From NCBI GenBank assembly GCA_024638505.1, contig JAHEKE010000015.1, positions 16,550-80,549 on the forward strand: a stretch of DNA of 64,000 nt, in the 5' to 3' direction. Positions within the stretch are counted from its first letter, which is position 1. Each line of letters opens with the position of its first letter. The notes under the pieces are model-generated. The model saw only the letters and a list, made by a program, of their open reading frames with translations. It was not told the origin of the DNA and searched no databases. Made by a program: the position numbers and the translations under genes. The stretch is from Gammaproteobacteria bacterium (GTDB lineage: Bacteria; Pseudomonadota; Gammaproteobacteria; Arenicellales; JAANXG01). Of the stretch, positions 26,438-37,087 are shown one piece after another.

Positions 26438-27841
26438 ATGGCCGGAAAAACGTTATATGACAAGCTATGGGATGCGCATGTCGTACATACCGACGCTGAC
26501 GGTATCAGTGTGCTGTATATCGATCGCCATCTGGTGCATGAAGTCACCTCACCGCAAGCATTCGAAGGACTTCGTCTGGCGCATCGCCGTCCATGGCGGG
26601 TGCACGCAAATCTCGCAGTAGCCGACCACAACATTCCCACAATAAACAGACTCTCCGGTATCGATGATCCGGTATCGAAGCTGCAGGTAGAGACTTTAAG
26701 TTCGAATTGCCGTGAGTTCGGCATCACCGAATACTCGATCCGAGATGTGCGCCAGGGCATTGTGCACGTTATCGGGCCCGAACAGGGGGCAACCCTGCCC
26801 GGTATGACAGTTGTATGTGGAGACTCTCACACATCTACCCACGGTGCGTTCGCCGCGTTGGCTTTTGGTATCGGCACTTCCGAGGTGGAGCACGTTCTGG
26901 CCACGCAGTGCTTGCTGCAAAAAAAATCTAAAAACATGCGCATCCAGATCAGCGGACAGCTAGGCCGGGGGGTGACAGCAAAAGATGTGATTCTTGCCAT
27001 TATCGGCAAAATCGGTACCGCCGGTGGGACCGGCTATGTCATTGAGTATGCCGGACCGGTTGTCGCCGCAATGAGCATGGAAGGCCGAATGACGATGTGT
27101 AACATGACCATTGAAGCAGGTGCCCGGGCGGGTATCATCGCTTGTGACGACACCACCCTTGAGTATGTGCAGGGTCGGGCTTATACCCCTCAGGGTGATC
27201 TATGGAACAGGGCCAAGCGCGACTGGCGCGACCTGCACAGCGATGCTGATGCCGAATTTGATCGGGAAGTAACGCTGCGCGCGGACGACGTTGCGCCACA
27301 GGTTACCTGGGGAACATCCCCGGAAATGGTAACCGCGGTCGACGGCGTGGTACCCGATCCACAGAGCGAGACTGATCCGGCTCGACGAGAAGGTATTAAT
27401 CGGGCGCTGGAATATATGGACCTTAAACCAGGTACGCGAATAACCGACATAGCCCTGGATAAAGTATTTATTGGATCTTGCACCAATGCTCGTATAGAGG
27501 ATCTGCGCGCGGCGGCTGCCGTGGTGCGAGGCAAAACCGTGGCTTCCAACATTGAACTGGCCATGGTGGTGCCGGGATCTGGCTTGATAAAAAAACAGGC
27601 GGAAGAGGAGGGTTTGGCCGAGATTTTCGTCGGCGCCGGATTTGAATGGCGCGAACCCGGCTGTTCCATGTGTTTGGCAATGAATTCTGATCGCTTGGAG
27701 GTTGGAGAACGCTGCGCCTCAACCTCGAATCGAAATTTCGAAGGTCGTCAGGGGCGGGGTGGCCGCACCCATCTCGTTTCACCAGCCATGGCCGCCGCCG
27801 CGGCCGTACGTGGCCATTTTGTAGACGTGAGAGGCTGGTAA
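26438..27841 (+). CDS. leuC: 3-isopropylmalate dehydratase large subunit
   Basis: A 467-residue aconitase-family protein. It has the iron-sulfur ligands in [12 protein letters not shown] and in CSMCLAMN, plus the family blocks [28 protein letters not shown] and [14 protein letters not shown]. Together with LeuD it isomerises 2-isopropylmalate to 3-isopropylmalate in leucine synthesis. The stop is two bases before the leuD start region, so the two subunits are co-translated. The upstream 70 bp before the ATG are AT-rich and may hold the promoter, though no good -35/-10 pair is seen. Confidence 0.97.
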   Translation: MAGKTLYDKLWDAHVVHTDADGISVLYIDRHLVHEVTSPQAFEGLRLAHRRPWRVHANLAVADHNIPTINRLSGIDDPVSKLQVETLSSNCREFGITEYSIRDVRQGIVHVIGPEQGATLPGMTVVCGDSHTSTHGAFAALAFGIGTSEVEHVLATQCLLQKKSKNMRIQISGQLGRGVTAKDVILAIIGKIGTAGGTGYVIEYAGPVVAAMSMEGRMTMCNMTIEAGARAGIIACDDTTLEYVQGRAYTPQGDLWNRAKRDWRDLHSDADAEFDREVTLRADDVAPQVTWGTSPEMVTAVDGVVPDPQSETDPARREGINRALEYMDLKPGTRITDIALDKVFIGSCTNARIEDLRAAAAVVRGKTVASNIELAMVVPGSGLIKKQAEEEGLAEIFVGAGFEWREPGCSMCLAMNSDRLEVGERCASTSNRNFEGRQGRGGRTHLVSPAMAAAAAVRGHFVDVRGW

Positions 27842-27843
27842 CC

Positions 27844-28491
27844 ATGGATGCATTTTCGAAAATTGACGGTTTGGTCGTTCCAATAGACCGGGCAAACGTT
27901 GACACTGATCAAATTATCCCCAAGCAATACCTCAAATCGATAAAGCGAACCGGCTTCGGGCCCAATCTATTCGATGACTGGCGTTATCTGGATGCCGGTG
28001 AACCGGGAGACGACCACAGCCAACGGCGCCTGAATCCTGATTTCGAACTCAATCAGGAACGTTATCGCGGTGCGCAGGTACTGCTCGCCGGCGAGAACTT
28101 TGGCTGTGGTTCCTCGCGCGAGCACGCGCCGTGGGCCTTGCTGGACTATGGCATTCGCGTGATAGTTGCCCCGAGCTACGCCGATATTTTTTACAATAAT
28201 TGCTGTAAGAACGGCATCCTGCCCGTCGTCCAAGATGAGGAGGTCGTTGAGGATCTGTTCCAACAGACAAGGGCAACGCAAGGATATCATTTACGCGTCG
28301 ACCTTGAGAAACAGACGTTAACTACACCATCAGAGGTCACACTTCATTTCACGATAGACCCGGGTGTAAAGCACCGACTGCTGCAGGGTCTGGATGATAT
28401 CGCAATGACACTGCAGTATGCTGATGACATTCAACGCTATGAGGAACGTAGGCGTGCGCAGGCACCGTGGCTGTTCACTGCATTGAGTTAG
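27844..28491 (+). CDS. leuD: 3-isopropylmalate dehydratase small subunit
   Basis: A 215-residue swivel-domain subunit. The [18 protein letters not shown] start, the [15 protein letters not shown] loop and [18 protein letters not shown] are the standard LeuD signatures. It completes the active site of LeuC. It follows leuC with almost no gap and precedes leuB by 73 bp. The size matches the family. Start at ATG 27844 is directly after the leuC stop. Confidence 0.97.
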   Translation: MDAFSKIDGLVVPIDRANVDTDQIIPKQYLKSIKRTGFGPNLFDDWRYLDAGEPGDDHSQRRLNPDFELNQERYRGAQVLLAGENFGCGSSREHAPWALLDYGIRVIVAPSYADIFYNNCCKNGILPVVQDEEVVEDLFQQTRATQGYHLRVDLEKQTLTTPSEVTLHFTIDPGVKHRLLQGLDDIAMTLQYADDIQRYEERRRAQAPWLFTALS

Positions 28492-28564
28492 CGGTTGTTG
28501 CCTTAAGGTTTGTCTTGTCCGTTGGTTCGACTTGTAAGCTCAGATAACGGTAATCATCAGTAAC

Positions 28565-29662
28565 ATGGCTAAAAAAATCTTGCTCCTCGCTGGCGACGGC
28601 ATTGGCTCCGAGGTGATGGCCGAGGCGGAAAAACTGCTGATTTTTTTAAGAGATGAGCACGCTTTTCAGGTTGAACTTGAGTCGGGCCTGGTAGGTGGGG
28701 CTGCCTACGACGAGATTGGTTCCCCTCTGCCTGAGGATACCCTGCAGAAAGCGAGGACAGCGGATGCGATCCTACTCGGAGCGGTTGGAGGACCGGCGTG
28801 GGAACGGCTGCCCTTTGATCAGCGGCCCGAGCGCGGTTTACTGGGCTTGCGGTCTGAATTGGGTTTGTTTGCCAACCTGCGGCCGGCAATAACTTATACT
28901 CAGTTGGCAGATGCATCGAGTTTGAAAACGGAACTGGTCGCCGGTTTGGACCTAATGATCGTGCGCGAGCTTACCGGCGGCATCTATTTTGGCCAGCCCC
29001 GTGGGATACGTACGGTGGGAGGGGAACGGGAAGGATTCAATACTCTAGTTTATCGTGAATCAGAGATAGAGCGCATTGCTCACGCCGCTTTCAGGGTTGC
29101 AGACAAACGCAGTAAACGCGTGTGTTCAGTAGATAAGGCCAACGTCCTGGAATGCACCGAACTCTGGCGCGAAGTCGTAACCGAAGTGGCTAAGCATTAC
29201 CCTGGCTGTGAGTTGATCCACATGTATGTTGATAACGCCGCTATGCAGCTGGTACGCCAGCCGAAACAGTTTGATGTTATTGTCACCACAAATATGTTCG
29301 GAGATATTCTGTCTGATATTGCAGCCATGTTGACCGGGTCTATTGGCATGCTTCCGTCGGCATCGCTGAATGATCAAGGCAAGGGCATGTATGAACCGGT
29401 GCATGGATCGGCACCTGACATTGCGGGATTGGACAAAGCCAACCCCCTGGCCACAATTTTATCGGTGTCGATGATGTTACGTTATTCGCTAGACCAGGCT
29501 GAACTGGCAGATCTCGTAAATCAGTCGGTTCACTCAGTTCTTGCACAAGGCCTGAGGACGGCGGATATTTTTACCGGCGCCGGTCAGTGCGTCGGCACCA
29601 AACAGATGGGTGATGCGGTGATAGCGTCACTCGGCGCGGAAAATTCCCGGCAGTCAGCGTGA
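28565..29662 (+). CDS. leuB: 3-isopropylmalate dehydrogenase
   Basis: A 365-residue NAD-dependent decarboxylating dehydrogenase. The [16 protein letters not shown] start, [21 protein letters not shown] and [27 protein letters not shown] blocks are the family signature for substrate and NAD binding. It converts 3-isopropylmalate to 2-oxoisocaproate. It overlaps the asd start by 4 bp. The gene order leuC-leuD-leuB-asd is conserved in Pseudomonas relatives and connects leucine synthesis with the aspartate family. Confidence 0.97.
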   Translation: MAKKILLLAGDGIGSEVMAEAEKLLIFLRDEHAFQVELESGLVGGAAYDEIGSPLPEDTLQKARTADAILLGAVGGPAWERLPFDQRPERGLLGLRSELGLFANLRPAITYTQLADASSLKTELVAGLDLMIVRELTGGIYFGQPRGIRTVGGEREGFNTLVYRESEIERIAHAAFRVADKRSKRVCSVDKANVLECTELWREVVTEVAKHYPGCELIHMYVDNAAMQLVRQPKQFDVIVTTNMFGDILSDIAAMLTGSIGMLPSASLNDQGKGMYEPVHGSAPDIAGLDKANPLATILSVSMMLRYSLDQAELADLVNQSVHSVLAQGLRTADIFTGAGQCVGTKQMGDAVIASLGAENSRQSA

Positions 29663-30681
29663 AAAATAGGTGCAGCGTAGCGGTAGTCGGTGCCACTGGG
29701 GCAGTAGGGGAGGCCATGCTGGACATACTGGCCGAGCGTAAGTTTCCTGCGCAGGAGATTTTTGCTCTGGCCAGCTCGCGTTCTGCGGGTAAGGCGATAC
29801 CCTTCGACGGTAAAGAGCTTGAAGTGCTGGACCTTGCTCAGTTTGACTTCGCCAAGGCTGATATTGGGCTGTTTTCAGCCGGGGCCTCAATATCAGAGGT
29901 GTATGCGCCGCAGGCGGCGGCAGCGGGATGCATAGTGGTAGACAACACATCTCGGTTTCGATACGAAGACGATATCCCGCTGGTTGTCCCGGAGGTCAAT
30001 CCTGAAGCAATAGCGCGTTACCGTCAGCATGGCATAATTGCAAATCCAAACTGTTCAACTATCCAAATGGTGGTGGCACTGAAGCCGATATATGATGCCG
30101 TCGGGATTGAGCGAATAAACGTGTGTACCTACCAGGCAGTTTCCGGCTCTGGTAAACGTGCCGTAGCGGAGTTAACCGCTCAGTCTGAGGCGCTGCTTAA
30201 AGGCGAAAAAATTGAGCCGGCTGTGTATCCAAAACAGATAGCATTTAACGCCCTCCCTCATATAGACGTTTTCCTGGATAACGGCTATACAAAAGAGGAA
30301 ATGAAGATAGTTTGGGAGACCCAAAAGATCATGGACAATCCGTCCATTAGGGTCAATGCGACAACGGTAAGAATCCCGGTATTTTACGGGCATTCAGAAG
30401 CAGTGCACCTGGAAACCGGTAAGAAAATAACGGCCGGTGAGGCACGAGCGCTGCTCAAAAGTGCGCCAGGGGTCTGCGTCATTGATGAGGCAAGGGACGG
30501 CGGGTATCCTACCGCCGCAACCGAGGGTGCGCACCACGATCAGGTGTACGTGGGCCGCATAAGAGAGGACATTTCCCACGAAAGGGGGTTGGATCTTTGG
30601 ATCGTAGCCGATAATGTGCGTAAAGGAGCCGCCTTAAACGGTATACAGATCGCCGAACATTTGCTAAAAAGCTATATGTAA
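29659..30681 (+). CDS. asd: Aspartate-semialdehyde dehydrogenase
   Basis: A 340-residue enzyme starting with GTG, overlapping leuB by 4 bp. It has the Rossmann motif [15 protein letters not shown], the active-site cysteine in [11 protein letters not shown], and the [16 protein letters not shown]-terminal block. It reduces aspartyl phosphate to aspartate semialdehyde, feeding lysine, diaminopimelate, methionine and threonine. It belongs to the shorter type of Asd common in Pseudomonas. A weak terminator-like hairpin follows before fimV. Confidence 0.96.
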   Translation: MKNRCSVAVVGATGAVGEAMLDILAERKFPAQEIFALASSRSAGKAIPFDGKELEVLDLAQFDFAKADIGLFSAGASISEVYAPQAAAAGCIVVDNTSRFRYEDDIPLVVPEVNPEAIARYRQHGIIANPNCSTIQMVVALKPIYDAVGIERINVCTYQAVSGSGKRAVAELTAQSEALLKGEKIEPAVYPKQIAFNALPHIDVFLDNGYTKEEMKIVWETQKIMDNPSIRVNATTVRIPVFYGHSEAVHLETGKKITAGEARALLKSAPGVCVIDEARDGGYPTAATEGAHHDQVYVGRIREDISHERGLDLWIVADNVRKGAALNGIQIAEHLLKSYM

Positions 30682-30729
30682 CTGCAGGTTACTTAAATTT
30701 TGTGAGGACCTTGGCTAAAGTAATAACCT

Positions 30730-30755
30730 AACCGCAGGTCAAAAAAGCGGTTTTT
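30730..30755 (+). terminator. Weak hairpin between asd and fimV
   Basis: AACCGC and GCGGTT form a six-base stem with an eleven-base A-rich loop, followed by a short T run. It could end the leuCDB-asd transcript. The stem is short and the T tract is only about five bases, so this is a tentative call. Confidence 0.3.
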
Positions 30756-30795
30756 GGCCTATCATTAAAGTCGGGCATACACGAGTGGAAACTAT

Positions 30796-33700
30796 ATGAT
30801 AATCCAGCAACAGCGCTGTTTCGGTCTAACCAGGCTTGTGGTCAGCCTAGTCACTTTTTTATTTATTGGACAGGTTCATGCGTTGGGGCTCGGTAAACTG
30901 AGCGTGCTGTCGGCTCTGGATGAGCCCTTGGTCGCTGAAATACAGCTCACCGCAGTCACCGATGAAGCACTGGAGAGTCTTGAGATCAGTTTGGGGTCTG
31001 AGGAAGACTTTGCGCGAGCCGGAATCGACCGCGCATCGTTTTTACAGCAGCTCGAGTTCCAGGTTATAAAGGTAGGGGATCCCGCCGTCAGAATCAACAC
31101 AACGCAACCCGCCAAGGAGCCGTTTTTACACTTCCTCATCCGGGCGGAATGGTCCGACGGTAAACTTGTGCGGGAATACACCGCGCTGCTTGATCCTCCA
31201 CTTTATGCTGCGCAACAACCGGCTGCGGTCAGTGCGCCTGCGACAGAAGAAATGACGCAGCCGCAACCTGCACCGGCAGAGAGTACTGTCACCTCTCCGC
31301 CGGAGGAGAGCCAATCAGTCGAGGAATCAAGTGCGGTAACAGGGCCGCAGTCTGGGTTCAGCGGCGCGGAATATGGCCTGACCGAACGTGGTGATACGCT
31401 CTGGGGAATCGCATCACAGCTGGATGTCAGTGGCTACGATGTCAATATTTTCCAAATCATGATCGCCCTGCAGAGAGAAAATCAGGAGGCATTCGAGGCG
31501 GGAAATATCAATCGTCTTAAAGTCGGCCAGATTCTTCGCTTATCCGATATCGAATCGATAGCCTCGATATCAGTGGAAGATGCAAGCCGAAGCTACACCG
31601 CGCAGCTGGAAGAATGGGAATCATATAAGCTCGCTCTGGCAGAAGCGGGCGATGTGCTCAAGGTGCCCGCGCAGGATACGAGCGCGGTGGGCGTGGCTGA
31701 AACCACCACCGAGTCAGCTCCAGCCATGACCGAGCAGGCGCCGTCTGCGACTGAATCAGCGGCGGGCGCGGCAGCGCCCGCGGCGGAAGTTTCGGCGGCT
31801 GCACCCGCGACCCAGGAAGAGCAGCCGACGGCGGAGGCGCAAGCACCCGATGCAGCACCGGCGGTGGAAGAAGATGCGACCGAAGCTGCCGAGGCCGCCG
31901 AAGCGGAAGCAGCCACCTCGGAACAGGATCTTTTAAAGATCGTGCGGGCGACGCTTGAGCAAGAGGAAGGCGAGGCCGCTGGTAGCGCGGAAAGTCAGGC
32001 TGAACTGGATGCTGCAAAAGCCGAATCCGCCGCAGAAGTAAGCGCACTGCGTGATCAAATCGCCACCATTGAGGAAGCGTTAGTATCGAGCGAGCTGCAG
32101 AATAAACAGCTGCAGGAAAGAATTACCCTGCTTGAAGGTCAGGTAGAAAATGCGCAGAGGCTGGTCGATCTGGAAAATGAGGAATTAGCGCTGGCGCAAC
32201 AGCAGGCAGCCGAGGCGCAAAAGCTTGCTCTGGAGGCCAAACAGCAGGCGGAGCAGCAGATGGCCGAGGCGCAGAAACTGCTGACCCAGGCGGAGCAGCA
32301 GATGACCGAAGCTCAGCAGGAGGTTACTCAAGCAGAGCAGCAGGCGTTGCAGAAAATTGCAGCAGCCGAGCAACAGGCGAAGCAGCAGGTAGCTCAAGCA
32401 GAACAAGCGGCTGCGCAAAAAATTGCGCAGGCTGAACAGCTGGCGGCCGACCAGGTCAGTCAAGCCGAGCAACAAGCGGAACAGCAGGTACAGCAGGCGG
32501 AACAGCAGGCATTGCAGGCCCAGCAGCAGCCTGCACAGGCGCCCGCAGCCGTAGCAGAACCGAAGCAGGACATTGTCGAACCTATAGCAGCGGAGCCACA
32601 ACAGGCAGCGCCGCAGCCTGTTTCACAGAAACCATCCAAAGCATGGTGGGAAAGCCTGCTTGATATGCTGGTCGGGAGCTCTATCACGGTAATTGCAGCG
32701 GTGGTGGGTATTCTGGTGTTGCTTGTGTCGCTGTTACTGATCATGCGTCGACGGCGTTCCATTGCCGAGTTTGAGGAGAGCATACTGACTGGAAGCGCTC
32801 TCGATGGACAGACGGAAACAACCGAAACCGAGGCTACCGCCACAGGAACTGACACTTCGTTTCTCAGCGATTTTGGTATGGCCGGCATGGGCACCATGCA
32901 GGCTGACGAAGTAGATCCACTGGCTGAAGCTGAAGTTTATCTGGCGTATGGCAGGGATGAGCAGGCCGAGGAAGTGCTGAAAGAGGCGGCTGCAAGAGAT
33001 ACCGGTCGGCACGAATTGAAGCTCAAACTCTTGGAAATTTATCAGCAGCGAAACGATCTGAATTCGTTTGAAACGCTTGCCGAGGAGCTCTATCCGGCGG
33101 GAGGACAGGGTGATGCGGCAGCGTGGGCTAAGGTGGTTGAGATGGGCCTCAAAATGAACCCCGATAACCCCCTGTTTTCGCAGGAGGTAACTGCGGTCAC
33201 CGAAAACCTGACCGAGGCGCTGCCTGCTACGGTAAAAGAGGCGCTTAGTGATGGCGGCGAGAGCTTCGAGCCCCTGAGCGATACTTCAACCAGTCAGCCT
33301 GAGCAAGAGCCCGCTGGTGCTGAAAAGGAGGAGCTGACGATGGACCTGCCGAAGGCGGTCGCTGACTTTACGCCGCCGGTGGGGGAACAGGTGCCGACTT
33401 TGTCTGCTGACGCAGATGACGATGCATTTGCCACCGACTCTGCCTCTCCACAGGAACAGGTTAAACGGGATATTGCAGCCAGTGCAGATACGCTGGATAC
33501 CGAACTCAGCCCGTTCCCCGCACCTGACCAGGATACCGGGCTGGACGAGGAACTAGATAGACTGAGTAAACAGATGGAGGAGACGTCAGCCTCTGTTTCC
33601 GCTGAGCAAGGCGATCAAAAGCAGCCATCTGCCGAAGCCGATATGTTGAACTTCGCAACGACCGATCCGTCAGAGATTGCATTCGATATGGATCTTGATG

Positions 33701-34188
33701 ATGCTGATGCCAGTTCCACCGATACACAAGTCGATGAGATTAAAGCCGCCGCGGTAGAAGAGGAGGCGCCACCTCAGCCAGCTAACCTGGAGGCTAAAGG
33801 CGACGAGTTCGTAGACTTGGATCTGGAGCTGGCGGATGAAGCAGAAAATGAATTGGTCCAAGCGCAAGCGGAAAGTGAAAAAGATCAAACAGATGAGGAA
33901 TTTTTAAACCTTGATTTTGGCGAGACCGCTGAAGCGGACACCCGCAAAGACGACGAAATCAGTTTTGAACTTGAGCCTGAATATGGTGGTGATGTTCCTG
34001 CTGCCGGTGATGATGGCGAAGACACCTCGGAGAAATGGGATGAAGCTGCAACCAAGCTCGATTTGGCGCAGGCTTATCTGAACATGGGAGATAAGGCAGG
34101 GGCGCGAAGCATCATTGACGAGGTAATGAAAGAGGGTAGCCCCGCGCAGAAGAATCAAGCGGCGGAACTCGCAGCTCAGATTAGTTGA
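30796..34188 (+). CDS. fimV: FimV polar hub / pilus assembly protein
   Basis: A 1130-residue inner-membrane protein. It has a signal-like N-terminal segment, the FimV N-domain (LGKLSVLSALDEPLVAEI), a LysM-like peptidoglycan-binding domain around residues 192-252 (RGDTLWGIASQL), a long Ala/Gln/Glu coiled coil around 395-590 made of repeated AEQQ-type heptads, a single membrane helix at about 627-650, then a cytoplasmic TPR-containing acidic region with the FimV C-domain at the very end (KLDLAQAYLNMGDKAGA). In Pseudomonas FimV controls type IV pilus secretin assembly, twitching and c-di-GMP/cAMP signalling at the pole. It lies between asd and truA, the conserved position. It probably works with the pilins of this window. 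Confidence 0.95.
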   Translation: MIIQQQRCFGLTRLVVSLVTFLFIGQVHALGLGKLSVLSALDEPLVAEIQLTAVTDEALESLEISLGSEEDFARAGIDRASFLQQLEFQVIKVGDPAVRINTTQPAKEPFLHFLIRAEWSDGKLVREYTALLDPPLYAAQQPAAVSAPATEEMTQPQPAPAESTVTSPPEESQSVEESSAVTGPQSGFSGAEYGLTERGDTLWGIASQLDVSGYDVNIFQIMIALQRENQEAFEAGNINRLKVGQILRLSDIESIASISVEDASRSYTAQLEEWESYKLALAEAGDVLKVPAQDTSAVGVAETTTESAPAMTEQAPSATESAAGAAAPAAEVSAAAPATQEEQPTAEAQAPDAAPAVEEDATEAAEAAEAEAATSEQDLLKIVRATLEQEEGEAAGSAESQAELDAAKAESAAEVSALRDQIATIEEALVSSELQNKQLQERITLLEGQVENAQRLVDLENEELALAQQQAAEAQKLALEAKQQAEQQMAEAQKLLTQAEQQMTEAQQEVTQAEQQALQKIAAAEQQAKQQVAQAEQAAAQKIAQAEQLAADQVSQAEQQAEQQVQQAEQQALQAQQQPAQAPAAVAEPKQDIVEPIAAEPQQAAPQPVSQKPSKAWWESLLDMLVGSSITVIAAVVGILVLLVSLLLIMRRRRSIAEFEESILTGSALDGQTETTETEATATGTDTSFLSDFGMAGMGTMQADEVDPLAEAEVYLAYGRDEQAEEVLKEAAARDTGRHELKLKLLEIYQQRNDLNSFETLAEELYPAGGQGDAAAWAKVVEMGLKMNPDNPLFSQEVTAVTENLTEALPATVKEALSDGGESFEPLSDTSTSQPEQEPAGAEKEELTMDLPKAVADFTPPVGEQVPTLSADADDDAFATDSASPQEQVKRDIAASADTLDTELSPFPAPDQDTGLDEELDRLSKQMEETSASVSAEQGDQKQPSAEADMLNFATTDPSEIAFDMDLDDADASSTDTQVDEIKAAAVEEEAPPQPANLEAKGDEFVDLDLELADEAENELVQAQAESEKDQTDEEFLNLDFGETAEADTRKDDEISFELEPEYGGDVPAAGDDGEDTSEKWDEAATKLDLAQAYLNMGDKAGARSIIDEVMKEGSPAQKNQAAELAAQIS
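32195..32540 (+). repeat. AEQQ-type coiled-coil repeat inside fimV
   Basis: The nucleotide stretch encodes repeated units close to AEQQ(A/M)xxx, many starting with GC(A/G)GAGCAGCAG-like codons. The repeats are imperfect but similar in phase, so they could change copy number by slippage. They form the periplasmic coiled coil of FimV. Confidence 0.6.
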
Positions 34189-34215
34189 CCGCCGCTATGG
34201 AGGGTCCCCAATCTC

Positions 34216-34995
34216 GTGCGCATTGCGGCGGGAGTTGAATACGACGGCTCCAATTTCAGTGGTTGGCAGCGCCAGCACCAGCGAAGGACAGTTCAGCAAA
34301 GCCTTGAACAGGCCATAACGCGGGTCGCGGATCATGCGGTAAACGTGGTCGCCGCCGGCAGGACTGACACCGGGGTGCATGCGACAGGTCAAGTTGTCCA
34401 TTTTGACTCAGATGCGATGCGCACGTCCCACCAATGGGTGCGCGGCATCAATACCGCTCTACCGGATGACGTCTCGCTGTTATGGGTTAAGCCGGTTACG
34501 GATCAATTTCACGCCCGCTTCAGCGCAGTCAGCAGATCTTATCGATACATTCTGCTGAATCGGCAGGAGCCCTCGGCGCTGTTCAGGGCGCGCGCCGGGT
34601 GGGATCACCGAGTGCTTGATGTACGGGCAATGCGCGATGCTGGCATCACGCTGCTGGGCATACAGGATTTCAGCTCCTTCAGGGCCGCTGGGTGTCAGGC
34701 ACGCAGCCCGGTACGGCACCTGCAGCAATTGCGCATCGGTTGTTGTGGTCATTGGATATGGTTCGATATGGTGGCCAATGCTTTTTTACAACATATGGTC
34801 CGTAACATCGTGGGCACGCTGATCGCAGTGGGCGCCGGTGACGTGTCGGTGCCCTGGGTAAAAGAAGTCTTAGCCGCGCGCGATCGTCGCCGTGCCGGCC
34901 CATCTGCGTCACCACACGGTCTGTACTTAACTAATATAATCTACCCACAGTTGTACGATCTTCCGTCAAACGGTAACGCGGTTGAGTACTGGTAG
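34216..34995 (+). CDS. truA: tRNA pseudouridine(38-40) synthase
   Basis: A 259-residue enzyme starting with GTG. It shows VEYDGSNFSGWQRQ, the catalytic aspartate motif AAGRTDTGVHA, and FHARFSAVSRSYRYI. It converts U38-40 of the anticodon stem to pseudouridine. It lies 27 bp after fimV, in the conserved order fimV-truA-trpF. The C-terminal FLQHMVRNIVGTLI block is intact. Full length. Confidence 0.96.
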   Translation: MRIAAGVEYDGSNFSGWQRQHQRRTVQQSLEQAITRVADHAVNVVAAGRTDTGVHATGQVVHFDSDAMRTSHQWVRGINTALPDDVSLLWVKPVTDQFHARFSAVSRSYRYILLNRQEPSALFRARAGWDHRVLDVRAMRDAGITLLGIQDFSSFRAAGCQARSPVRHLQQLRIGCCGHWIWFDMVANAFLQHMVRNIVGTLIAVGAGDVSVPWVKEVLAARDRRRAGPSASPHGLYLTNIIYPQLYDLPSNGNAVEYW

Positions 34996-35231
34996 CGGCG
35001 TGACTGAAATCCTGGCAATTGTCAGTAATGCGGCTGCGTGGCCTGCAATTTACTGGATTATTCCGCGGTTAGCCCGGCGGTTGCCGGCCTCGGTACAGCA
35101 GCGATAGACTGCTGCGGCTTGAACAGCGTTTGCCTGTTACGGGTACAATCGCGCTGGCAAGTGCAAAACCTAAGGCTCTGAGCTTCAGAAATTCACCAAT
35201 TGCGGCGCCGGCCTCATGCGAATTTAATCTG

Positions 35232-35873
35232 TTGGATACGTTGATAAAAATATGTGGGATCACGCGCGAAGTCGATGCCCAAGCAGCAGTAGATGCTGGG
35301 GCGCATGCGCTTGGATTTATTTTTTATCAACCCAGTTCCCGCTTCATCGAAGCGGAACGGGCGCAATCCATTATTGATACTTTACCTCCGTTTGTCACAA
35401 CCGTCGCTGTGTTAGTGAATCAAAGCAGGCAGGAAGTTGAAAGTTTGTTGAAAAAGGTATCGGTAAATCTCTTACAATTGCATGGGGAGGAGCCCGCCGA
35501 GCTATGTGACGCTTACGGTGCGCCGTACATAAAGGCGCTGCGCATACGACACATTTCACAGGCGGGTAATGCGGCAAAGCGGTTTCCTAACGCGCGAGGT
35601 TTGCTGCTGGATACGTTGGTAGCTGCCGAATACGGTGGAACAGGCGAATGCTTTTCCTGGGAGAGGCTGCCCCGCTCTGTGACCAAGCCAGTCGTTCTGG
35701 CGGGGGGATTGAATGCGGATAATGTTGCCCACGCTATACGCACGGTAAAGCCTTACGGCGTCGACGTCAGCACCGGCGTTGAGACGGCGAGGGGCAAGAA
35801 AGATGCTATTAAGATACAGCAGTTCGTACAAGCAGTTCGAGCCGCGAGATTAAATGAAGAGACAAGTAAATGA
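35232..35873 (+). CDS. trpF: Phosphoribosylanthranilate isomerase
   Basis: A TIM-barrel enzyme of about 213 residues. It has [12 protein letters not shown] at the N-terminus, [20 protein letters not shown] and the phosphate-binding [11 protein letters not shown] and [10 protein letters not shown] motifs. It isomerises phosphoribosylanthranilate in tryptophan synthesis. The frame is open back to a TTG at 35130, which would add 34 residues without family similarity. I prefer the TTG at 35232, because no ATG is in frame and the family starts only a few residues before KICGITR. The start remains uncertain. It overlaps trpB by 4 bp. Confidence 0.92.
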   Translation: MDTLIKICGITREVDAQAAVDAGAHALGFIFYQPSSRFIEAERAQSIIDTLPPFVTTVAVLVNQSRQEVESLLKKVSVNLLQLHGEEPAELCDAYGAPYIKALRIRHISQAGNAAKRFPNARGLLLDTLVAAEYGGTGECFSWERLPRSVTKPVVLAGGLNADNVAHAIRTVKPYGVDVSTGVETARGKKDAIKIQQFVQAVRAARLNEETSK

Positions 35874-37087
35874 AATCAGTACAGCCAATACAAAATTACC
35901 AGCTACCCGATGCGAGCGGCCACTTTGGACGCTATGGTGGAATATTCGTGGCAGAGACCCTGATGCATGCTCTGGACGAATTGAATCAGACATATCAGCG
36001 TTTCATCAAGGACCCTGATTTTTTACAGCGCTTCGACTGGGATCTACAACACTACGTTGGTCGTCCCTCACCCCTGTATTTTGCGAAAAGACTTACCCAG
36101 CATTGTGGGGGTGCCAGGATATTCTTAAAAAGGGAGGATTTGAACCACACCGGAGCGCACAAGATCAACAATACGGTGGGGCAGGCTCTGCTCGCGCAGT
36201 ACCTGAAAAAGCCCAGGATTATTGCGGAAACCGGTGCTGGACAACACGGTGTCGCCAGCGCAACGGTGGCGGCGCGTTTGGGTCTTGAATGTGTTGTCTA
36301 TATGGGTTCTGAAGATATCAGGCGGCAATCAAGCAACGTGTATCGCATGAAACTGCTCGGGGCCGAAGTTGTACCCGTTGAGTCCGGTTCCAGGACGTTG
36401 AAGGATGCGCTCAATGAGGCGCTCAGAGACTGGGTAACAAACGTTGACAACACCTTTTACATCATCGGCACGGTTGCCGGGCCGCATCCCTATCCGGTAA
36501 TGGTACGTGATTTTCAGGCGGTAATTGGGCGTGAGACGAAACAGCAGATTATGGAGCAGACGGGAGCCCTGCCGGATGCGATTGTTGCCTGCGTCGGGGG
36601 AGGGTCCAACGCAATGGGTATTTTTTATCCGTTCCTGGAAGATGAGGGGGTGCAGCTGCACGGCGTTGAAGCGGCTGGCGAGGGTCTGGACAGCGGTAGA
36701 CACGCGGCCCCTCTGTGCGCCGGTAAAGTCGGCGTATTGCACGGCCAGCGAACCTATCTAATGGAAGATGAAAATGGCCAGATAGTTGAGACTCATTCCA
36801 TCTCGGCGGGACTCGATTATCCCGGCGTAGGTCCAGAGCACGCATGGCTCAAGGATCAAGGCCGGGCGCAGTACTGTGCGATAACGGATCAGGAAGCGTT
36901 GGATGCTTTTCATCTGTTGACCCGGCTCGAGGGCATCATCCCAGCTCTGGAATCAAGCCATGCTGTCGCCTATGCGAAATATCTTGCGCAGAGCATGACC
37001 GCGGAGCAATCAATAGTAGTGAATCTGTCGGGCCGGGGAGACAAGGATATACATACCGTTGCCGCGCTGGAAGGTATTGAGGTTTGA
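35870..37087 (+). CDS. trpB: Tryptophan synthase beta chain
   Basis: A 405-residue PLP enzyme. The cofactor lysine is in [14 protein letters not shown] sequence ([17 protein letters not shown]), with [13 protein letters not shown] and the phosphate loop [15 protein letters not shown]. It joins indole and serine to make tryptophan. It overlaps trpF and trpA by 4 bp each, consistent with one translationally coupled unit. The protein has the usual length, and all catalytic motifs are in place. Confidence 0.97.
   Translation: MKSVQPIQNYQLPDASGHFGRYGGIFVAETLMHALDELNQTYQRFIKDPDFLQRFDWDLQHYVGRPSPLYFAKRLTQHCGGARIFLKREDLNHTGAHKINNTVGQALLAQYLKKPRIIAETGAGQHGVASATVAARLGLECVVYMGSEDIRRQSSNVYRMKLLGAEVVPVESGSRTLKDALNEALRDWVTNVDNTFYIIGTVAGPHPYPVMVRDFQAVIGRETKQQIMEQTGALPDAIVACVGGGSNAMGIFYPFLEDEGVQLHGVEAAGEGLDSGRHAAPLCAGKVGVLHGQRTYLMEDENGQIVETHSISAGLDYPGVGPEHAWLKDQGRAQYCAITDQEALDAFHLLTRLEGIIPALESSHAVAYAKYLAQSMTAEQSIVVNLSGRGDKDIHTVAALEGIEV

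Noticed and set aside
28492..28564. tRNA-like GGTTCGA in the leuD-leuB gap
   Set aside because: No acceptor stem or cloverleaf can be folded in the 73-bp gap; no tRNA or rRNA is recognised anywhere in the window.
31593..31916. Antisense frames in the fimV low-complexity region
   Set aside because: They arise from the biased Ala/Glu codon use of fimV and translate to Ala/Ser-rich nonsense.
32195..32540. CRISPR-like repeat
   Set aside because: The repeats have no spacers of constant length, are in frame and encode the FimV coiled coil.
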